Assembly: GCF_023822045.1 (NCBI RefSeq)
Contig: NZ_CP084712.1
Span: 4,027,001-4,091,000 of the forward strand
Origin: Sphingopyxis sp. USTB-05
GTDB taxonomy: Bacteria; Pseudomonadota; Alphaproteobacteria; Sphingomonadales; Sphingomonadaceae
Direction: 5' to 3'
Length of the DNA: 64,000 nucleotides
Shown here one piece after another: positions 59,549 through 64,000 of the stretch. Under the pieces are notes generated by a model. The model was not told where the DNA came from and did not search any database. It worked only from the letters and a program-made list of their open reading frames with translations. Made by a program: the position numbers and the translations under genes. Each line of letters starts with the position of its first letter. Positions within the stretch are counted from its first letter, which is position 1.

Positions 59549-60081
59549 TGCCCGGTGGGCACGGCAGCCGGTTGTCCGCCGCCGCGGTTCGCAAAGACGG
59601 CGAGGCGCGCGACGATCTGGTCGGCGACCGCCGAGGACAGGCGCTCGAGCGCCGAAGATTCGGCGGCTATCGTCGCATATTCGCTGCCGACGACGTCGAT
59701 CCCGGCGTCGGAGAAAGCTGTTGCGTCGAGCAGCACTTCGCCCGTCGCGGCGTCGACGAGTTGATAGCGCGCGCGCAAGGTGCGGCGTTCGCGCGTCACC
59801 GCATCGTCGGCGCGGACGCCGAAGCCGGTGATCGAATCTTCCAGCCGGACGTCGAGCCGCAGGCGCTTGCCCGCGCCTTCGCCGCCCTGCGTCGCCTGCA
59901 ACCGATCACGGAGCGCATTGCGCACGAGCCAGCCGCTATGCCCCTCGATCGCCGCGACATCGACGCCGGCGAGCACTTGCGCCACCGCCCCCTTGCTGCC
60001 GTTCGCGTATAACGGGCGCAGACCGCAACCGCCGATGGTCAGCGAAGCGGCCGCGAGGCAGGAGACGAGAAGCAAGCGCAT
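59545..60081 (-). CDS. lptE: LPS assembly lipoprotein LptE
   Basis: 178 residues. Lipobox IGGC at about residue 16-19, followed by GLRPLYANGSKG, the conserved start of mature LptE. The fold has two strands and two helices, with SALERLSSAVADQIVARLAVF at the C-terminal helix. It plugs the LptD barrel in the outer membrane. Its start overlaps the leuS stop (TGATG) and its stop overlaps the holA start, so all three are coupled. lptB lies at 30.4 kb. Confidence 0.9.
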   Translation of the reverse strand: MRLLLVSCLAAASLTIGGCGLRPLYANGSKGAVAQVLAGVDVAAIEGHSGWLVRNALRDRLQATQGGEGAGKRLRLDVRLEDSITGFGVRADDAVTRERRTLRARYQLVDAATGEVLLDATAFSDAGIDVVGSEYATIAAESSALERLSSAVADQIVARLAVFANRGGGQPAAVPTGQ

Positions 60082-62630
60082 CAGGGAACGATATTCACCA
60101 AACGGTCGGGCACCACAATCACCTTCTTCGGCGCAGCGCCGGCGAGCAGCTCGACGATGCGCGGTCGGGCGAGCGCCGCAGCCTCCACGGCATCCTTGTC
60201 GAGGCCTTTGGCGATCGTCATCGTATCGCGCAGCTTACCCGCCATCTGGATCGCGATTGTCACCTCGTCATCGACGAGCAGTGCCGGATCGGCGGCCGGC
60301 CACGCCGCATCGGCGATCATCGCCGTGGCGCGCTGGCTGTCCGGCAGCGCGGCCCATGCCTCTTCGGCGAGGTGGGGCATCATCGGTGCGACGAGCAGGA
60401 TCAGCGTGCGGCACGCTTCGGCGCGCGTCGCCGACGGCTTGGCCTTTTCGATTTCGTTCGCCAGCGCGTGGATCTTGGCCACCGCCTTGTTGAAGCCAAG
60501 TGCTTCGATATCGGCGGCGACGCCTGCGATCGCCTGATGCAGCTTGCGTGCGAGTGCCTTGTCTTCGCTGCCGTCGCCGGCATTTTCGGTGTCGCCGAAC
60601 AGGCGCCACAGGCGCTGGACGAAACGCCAGGCGCCCTCGATGCCCGCCTCGCTCCACGGCAGGTCACGCTCGGGCGGGCTGTCGGAGAGCATGAACCAGC
60701 GTGCAGCGTCCGCGCCGTACTGGTCGAGGATGGCGTCGGGGTCGACGACATTCTTCTTCGACTTCGACATCTTGGTCACGCGGCCGATCTCGACCGGCGC
60801 GCCGTCGTTGGTCAGCGTCGCGCTGTCCGCGCCGCGCTCGATCTCGTCGGGCGTGAAGAAGAGCGGCGGCAGGCCTTCACCCTGCGCACGGCTGTAGGTT
60901 TCGTGTGTCACCATGCCTTGCGTGAACAGGCTGGCGAACGGCTCCTTGATGTCGATCATGCCAAGCTTGTTCAGCGCGCGCGTCCAGAAGCGGGCGTAGA
61001 GCAGGTGGAGAATCGCATGCTCGATGCCGCCGATATATTGGTCGACCGGCAACCAGCGGCGGATGACTTCGGGGTCGAACGGCTTGTCCGACGGCGCCGA
61101 CGCGAAGCGCAGGAAATACCAGGACGAATCGACGAAGGTGTCGAGCGTGTCCGTCTCGCGCACCGCTTCGCCGCCGCAGGACGGGCACGCGACATGCTTC
61201 CAGGTCGGGTGGCGGTCGAGAGGATTGCCGGGGACCGAGAAATCGGCGTCCTCGGGCAGCACGACGGGAAGCTGGGCCTTCGGGACCGGAACCATGCCGC
61301 ATGCCGAACAATGGATGAAGGGGATCGGCGTGCCCCAATAGCGCTGGCGCGAGACGCCCCAGTCGCGCAGGCGCCAAACGGTGGTGCCCTTGCCCCAGCC
61401 TTCATGCTCGGCGCGCGCGATCACGGCCGCTTTGGCTTCGTCGATCGTCATGCCGTCGAGGAAGTGGCTGTTCACCAGCTTGCCCGGACCCGTGTAAGCC
61501 TCGGCTCCGGTGAAATGCTGTGCCGTTTCGTCGCCGTCGGCGATCACGCGATACACGGGCAATTCGTACTTATGTGCGAAATCGAGGTCGCGCTGGTCGT
61601 GCGCCGGGCAACCGAAGATCGCACCGGTGCCATAATCCATCAGCACATAATTCACGACCCACACGGGAAGATGCCAGTTCGGATCGAGCGGATGCTCGAC
61701 TGAAATCCCGGTGTCGAAGCCCATTTTTTCGGCGGTGTCGATCTGCTCGGCGGCGGTGCCCTGACGGCGACATTCCTCGATGAACGCTGCGAGTTCGGGC
61801 GAATCCTTCGCGAGTTTTTCAGCCAGCGGATGATCGGGCGAGATCGCCGCAAAACTCGCGCCATAAAGCGTGTCGGGGCGCGTCGTGAAGACATCGAAGC
61901 CGACTGCGCCGCCCGCCAGTTTGAAGCTGAACTCAAGCCCCTGCGACTTGCCGATCCAGTTTTCCTGCATCAGCCGCACCTTGTCGGGCCAGCTATCGAG
62001 GGCCCCCAGCCCTTCCAGCAGTTCCTCGGCGAAGTCGGTGATCTTCAGGAACCATTGCGACAGCTTCTTCTTCTCGACCAGCGCGCCCGAACGCCAGCCG
62101 CGGCCGTCGATCACCTGCTCGTTCGCGAGCACGGTCATGTCGACGGGGTCCCAGTTGACGTAGCTATGCTTGCGCGTGACGAGCCCCGCGGCGAACAGGT
62201 CGAGGAACAGCGCCTGTTCCTGCCCGTAATAATCGGGCTCGCACGTCGCAAGCTCGCGGCTCCAATCGATGGCAAGGCCAAGCCGTTTCAGCTGCGCGCG
62301 CATCGCCGCAATATTGTCGCGTGTCCAGCCTCCGGGGTGGACGCCCTTTTCCATCGCGGCATTTTCCGCCGGCATGCCGAACGCGTCCCAGCCCATCGGG
62401 TGGAGGACGTCGTGGCCGGTCATCTTCTTGAAGCGCGCGAGCACGTCGCCCATCGCGTAATTGCGGACGTGGCCCATATGGATGCGCCCCGACGGATAGG
62501 GGAACATCTCGAGGATATAGGCCTTCGGCTTGTCGCTGCTGTCGGTCGTGGCAAAGCTGTTCGCCGCCTCCCACGCCTTTTGCCAGCGGGCGTCGGCGGC
62601 GAGGGCGCCAAAGCGCGGTTCGCGGGTCAT
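60081..62630 (-). CDS. leuS: Leucyl-tRNA synthetase
   Basis: 849 residues, class Ia. The HIGH motif is [15 protein letters not shown] near residue 45, the editing domain follows with [20 protein letters not shown], zinc-like cysteines sit in [15 protein letters not shown] and CPSCGGEA, and the KMSKS loop is KMSKSKKNV. It charges tRNA-Leu. It is 54 nt downstream of the DUF3576 gene. Confidence 0.96.
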   Translation of the reverse strand: MTREPRFGALAADARWQKAWEAANSFATTDSSDKPKAYILEMFPYPSGRIHMGHVRNYAMGDVLARFKKMTGHDVLHPMGWDAFGMPAENAAMEKGVHPGGWTRDNIAAMRAQLKRLGLAIDWSRELATCEPDYYGQEQALFLDLFAAGLVTRKHSYVNWDPVDMTVLANEQVIDGRGWRSGALVEKKKLSQWFLKITDFAEELLEGLGALDSWPDKVRLMQENWIGKSQGLEFSFKLAGGAVGFDVFTTRPDTLYGASFAAISPDHPLAEKLAKDSPELAAFIEECRRQGTAAEQIDTAEKMGFDTGISVEHPLDPNWHLPVWVVNYVLMDYGTGAIFGCPAHDQRDLDFAHKYELPVYRVIADGDETAQHFTGAEAYTGPGKLVNSHFLDGMTIDEAKAAVIARAEHEGWGKGTTVWRLRDWGVSRQRYWGTPIPFIHCSACGMVPVPKAQLPVVLPEDADFSVPGNPLDRHPTWKHVACPSCGGEAVRETDTLDTFVDSSWYFLRFASAPSDKPFDPEVIRRWLPVDQYIGGIEHAILHLLYARFWTRALNKLGMIDIKEPFASLFTQGMVTHETYSRAQGEGLPPLFFTPDEIERGADSATLTNDGAPVEIGRVTKMSKSKKNVVDPDAILDQYGADAARWFMLSDSPPERDLPWSEAGIEGAWRFVQRLWRLFGDTENAGDGSEDKALARKLHQAIAGVAADIEALGFNKAVAKIHALANEIEKAKPSATRAEACRTLILLVAPMMPHLAEEAWAALPDSQRATAMIADAAWPAADPALLVDDEVTIAIQMAGKLRDTMTIAKGLDKDAVEAAALARPRIVELLAGAAPKKVIVVPDRLVNIVP

Positions 62631-62684
62631 TCGTCGGTTACCCCGTTAGTCTGTCTGGGCGGGCGCGAGAGGCGCGCCGCCGGA

Positions 62685-63146
62685 TTAGTCCCTGATGGCG
62701 CTGCGACGCAGGTCGCGGGCGCGGGTGAGGATGATTTCCTCGAGCTTCTGAACCGTTGCCGCCTGCACCGGCGCATCGACCCAGGTGCTGCCCTGTGCGA
62801 CCTGGCGCGATGCAGCGATACGCAGCGCGTCGGCACGCAGATCCTGGTCGAGGATCGACACGGTGACCTTCATCCGCTCGCCCGGGTTCGACGGGTTCGC
62901 ATACCAGTCGGTGATCACGACGCCGCCCGCCGAATCGGCCTGGAGCAACGGCATGAACGACAGTGCGTCGAGCGAAGCGCGCCACAAATAGCTGTTCACG
63001 CCGATCGTCGTCACCTTGCTCGCGGCGAGGTCGGCGCGCGGCCGGTCCTTGTTCGCACAGGCCGAAAGGCCAAGTGCCGCAAGTCCGAGCAGCGCGGCCG
63101 TGGCTGGGCGACGACCGAGCTTGGCAAGGACGGAAAGCTGGAACAT
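62685..63146 (-). CDS. DUF3576 family lipoprotein
   Basis: 153 residues with a lipobox LSAC at about residue 27-30. The family segment VNSYLWRASLDALSFMPLLQADSAGGVVITDWYANPSNPGERMKV-like region (split here for length) is clear: NSYLWRASLDALSFMPL and VVITDWYANPSNPGER. Outer-membrane-associated protein of unknown function that regularly stands ahead of leuS in alphaproteobacteria; co-occurrence suggests an envelope role with LptE. Confidence 0.85.
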   Translation of the reverse strand: MFQLSVLAKLGRRPATAALLGLAALGLSACANKDRPRADLAASKVTTIGVNSYLWRASLDALSFMPLLQADSAGGVVITDWYANPSNPGERMKVTVSILDQDLRADALRIAASRQVAQGSTWVDAPVQAATVQKLEEIILTRARDLRRSAIRD

Positions 63147-63426
63147 GCCGATAACACCTTATCTATTGAGCGCCGCCAAATCCCGGGAAGCCGGCCGCGC
63201 ATTACGGAATTGTCAGCGTCTCTATCGCCGTTGCCGCCATCGGGCAAGCGCGGCAATTCCGGCCGCGCGGCTGTTCAGATTCTGGTCAGATTCGAAACGC
63301 ACTGTGACGATCGCGCAACAATTTCGGCGAAAAGCGGTTTTGCTGAGATAATAGGGCGGGATTCACTGGCAATATCGTGCCAGGAGTCCTATCTGACGAG
63401 TCGATTGGGGTTGGAGTCGCAAAGCA
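63147..63426. promoter_or_regulatory. Divergent intergenic region with an inverted repeat
   Basis: 280 nt between the DUF3576 start and the exported protein start. It contains CTGGCA-N6-TGCCAG at 63366-63383, a perfect 6-bp dyad, and an AT-richer stretch around 63340. No gene was seen. GGAG lies about 11 nt before the downstream ATG. Confidence 0.35.
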
Positions 63427-64000
63427 ATGGCGCGGACGTCGCGACATTTTTGGAAGGGAAGCCTCACCGCTTTTGCGGTGGTTTCGCTTGCGCTCCCGCC
63501 GGCCCTGGCCGCGATGTCGAGCAGCGACCGCATCCGCGACACTACGCTTTCGGAAACGCTGCTCGGCCAGTTCACCCCTGCATCGGGTGATGAGCGGCTG
63601 ATCGCACGCTATAACAAGATGTCCGCCGAACAGCGGAGCGGCTTCAGCTTCACGCCGGCGCTGCCGGACGACGGCCGCAAGAATCGCGCGATCACCGTCG
63701 TGACCCGCGCGCGCGATGATGCGTCGAGCGCCGCGCGCACTTCGGCTCTTGCTGTCGGCCGAACCGCGCCGATCGCCATCACCCCCGTCGCCTATAATCT
63801 GGGCGCATCGGTGGGCTTCGAGAAATTCGTCACGCCGGCGCTGCCGCGCGGTACCGACCTTCGCAACCTGCCGGTCGCGAAGGCCCCGGAACAGGACGAG
63901 AAGAAGTCGCGCTTCGCCACGCGTATGGTCAACCGCCCAAGCGACCCGAGCGGGGCAACCGATCGCGTCACGGCTCCCGGCGAAGCGTCGGCCGTCGATG
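63427..64000 (+). CDS. Exported protein of unknown function (runs off right edge)
   Basis: At least 191 residues, open at the window end. A signal peptide occupies about 1-29 (basic MARTSRHFWK start, hydrophobic core, ALAAM cleavage region). After it comes SSDRIRDTTLSETLLGQFTP and FSFTPALPDDGRKNRAITVV, then ITPVAYNLGASVGFEKFVTP. No recognised domain in the part seen. The upstream dyad at 63366 may regulate it. A cell-wall hydrolase or other domain might follow beyond the window, so no function is given. Confidence 0.75.
   Translation, partial: MARTSRHFWKGSLTAFAVVSLALPPALAAMSSSDRIRDTTLSETLLGQFTPASGDERLIARYNKMSAEQRSGFSFTPALPDDGRKNRAITVVTRARDDASSAARTSALAVGRTAPIAITPVAYNLGASVGFEKFVTPALPRGTDLRNLPVAKAPEQDEKKSRFATRMVNRPSDPSGATDRVTAPGEASAVD

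Noticed and set aside
63366-63383. TGGCA...TGCC as a sigma-54 (-24/-12) promoter
   Set aside because: Spacing between the GG and GC elements is 11 instead of 12 bases; it is better described as a perfect dyad.
61830-63590. A 586-codon plus-strand frame crossing leuS and the DUF3576 gene
   Set aside because: Runs antisense through two recognised genes and ends inside the exported protein gene in another frame; a codon-bias shadow.
1-64000. CRISPR array, prophage, insertion sequence, integrase, tRNA or rRNA genes
   Set aside because: No spaced direct repeats, transposase or integrase motifs, cloverleaf-like sequences or rRNA signatures were noticed when reading the window; no covariance search was run.

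Overview
The window is about 64 kb of uniformly GC-rich, densely packed alphaproteobacterial chromosome. DivK, the MipZ division ATPase, MmcB, COQ9, a PgmG-type phosphohexomutase, a zinc-free L36, DUF3572/DUF3576/DUF4402 proteins and a large TonB receptor among exported peptidases together point to Sphingomonadales, most likely a Sphingopyxis- or Sphingomonas-like organism. This placement rests on gene content and recalled family features; no search was run. I see no rRNA, tRNA, CRISPR array, insertion sequence, prophage or replication origin.

1-11.2 kb is a catabolic island for hydroxyproline. Two divergent promoters drive GH127 + gamma-glutamyltransferase against a malate/lactate-dehydrogenase-like reductase, and a D-amino-acid dehydrogenase + Xaa-Pro peptidase against a DHDPS-like deaminase, 4-hydroxyproline 2-epimerase, FCD-GntR regulator and amino-acid permease. 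GH127 beta-L-arabinofuranosidases are known to act on arabinose attached to hydroxyproline, so the island may use plant hydroxyproline-rich glycoprotein (extensin-like) peptides. An 8-bp element, GTATACGA, sits in both divergent promoters and again near 20.14 kb.

11.3-22.2 kb continues the peptide theme with a second gamma-glutamyltransferase, a DUF885 hydrolase, two exported amidohydrolases, a TonB-dependent receptor and a small NTF2-like secreted protein.

22.4-45 kb is mostly core genome: Lrp regulator, DivK with DUF3572, HAD and RidA proteins, PanC, MipZ, PgmG, LptB-RpoN, L36, oligopeptidase B, aminopeptidase P, thioesterase, RibD-RibE, MmcB, SSB, FeoA-FeoB and COQ9.

45-50 kb holds an EamA transporter, an old-yellow-enzyme reductase and a riboflavin operon (ribB-ribH-hypothetical). 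RibB has an N-terminal helix-turn-helix-like extension and a C-terminal GTP-cyclohydrolase-like domain without its zinc cysteines. Its 57-nt leader holds two interlocking perfect inverted repeats.

50-64 kb has SCO, YcgN and YgjP-like proteins, PBP1A, MsrB, a compact three-gene type III polyketide cluster, a DUF4402 protein, and the DUF3576-leuS-lptE-holA operon. An exported protein of unknown function runs off the right edge. A palindromic intergenic repeat occurs three times (22.2, 32.7 and 58.4 kb).
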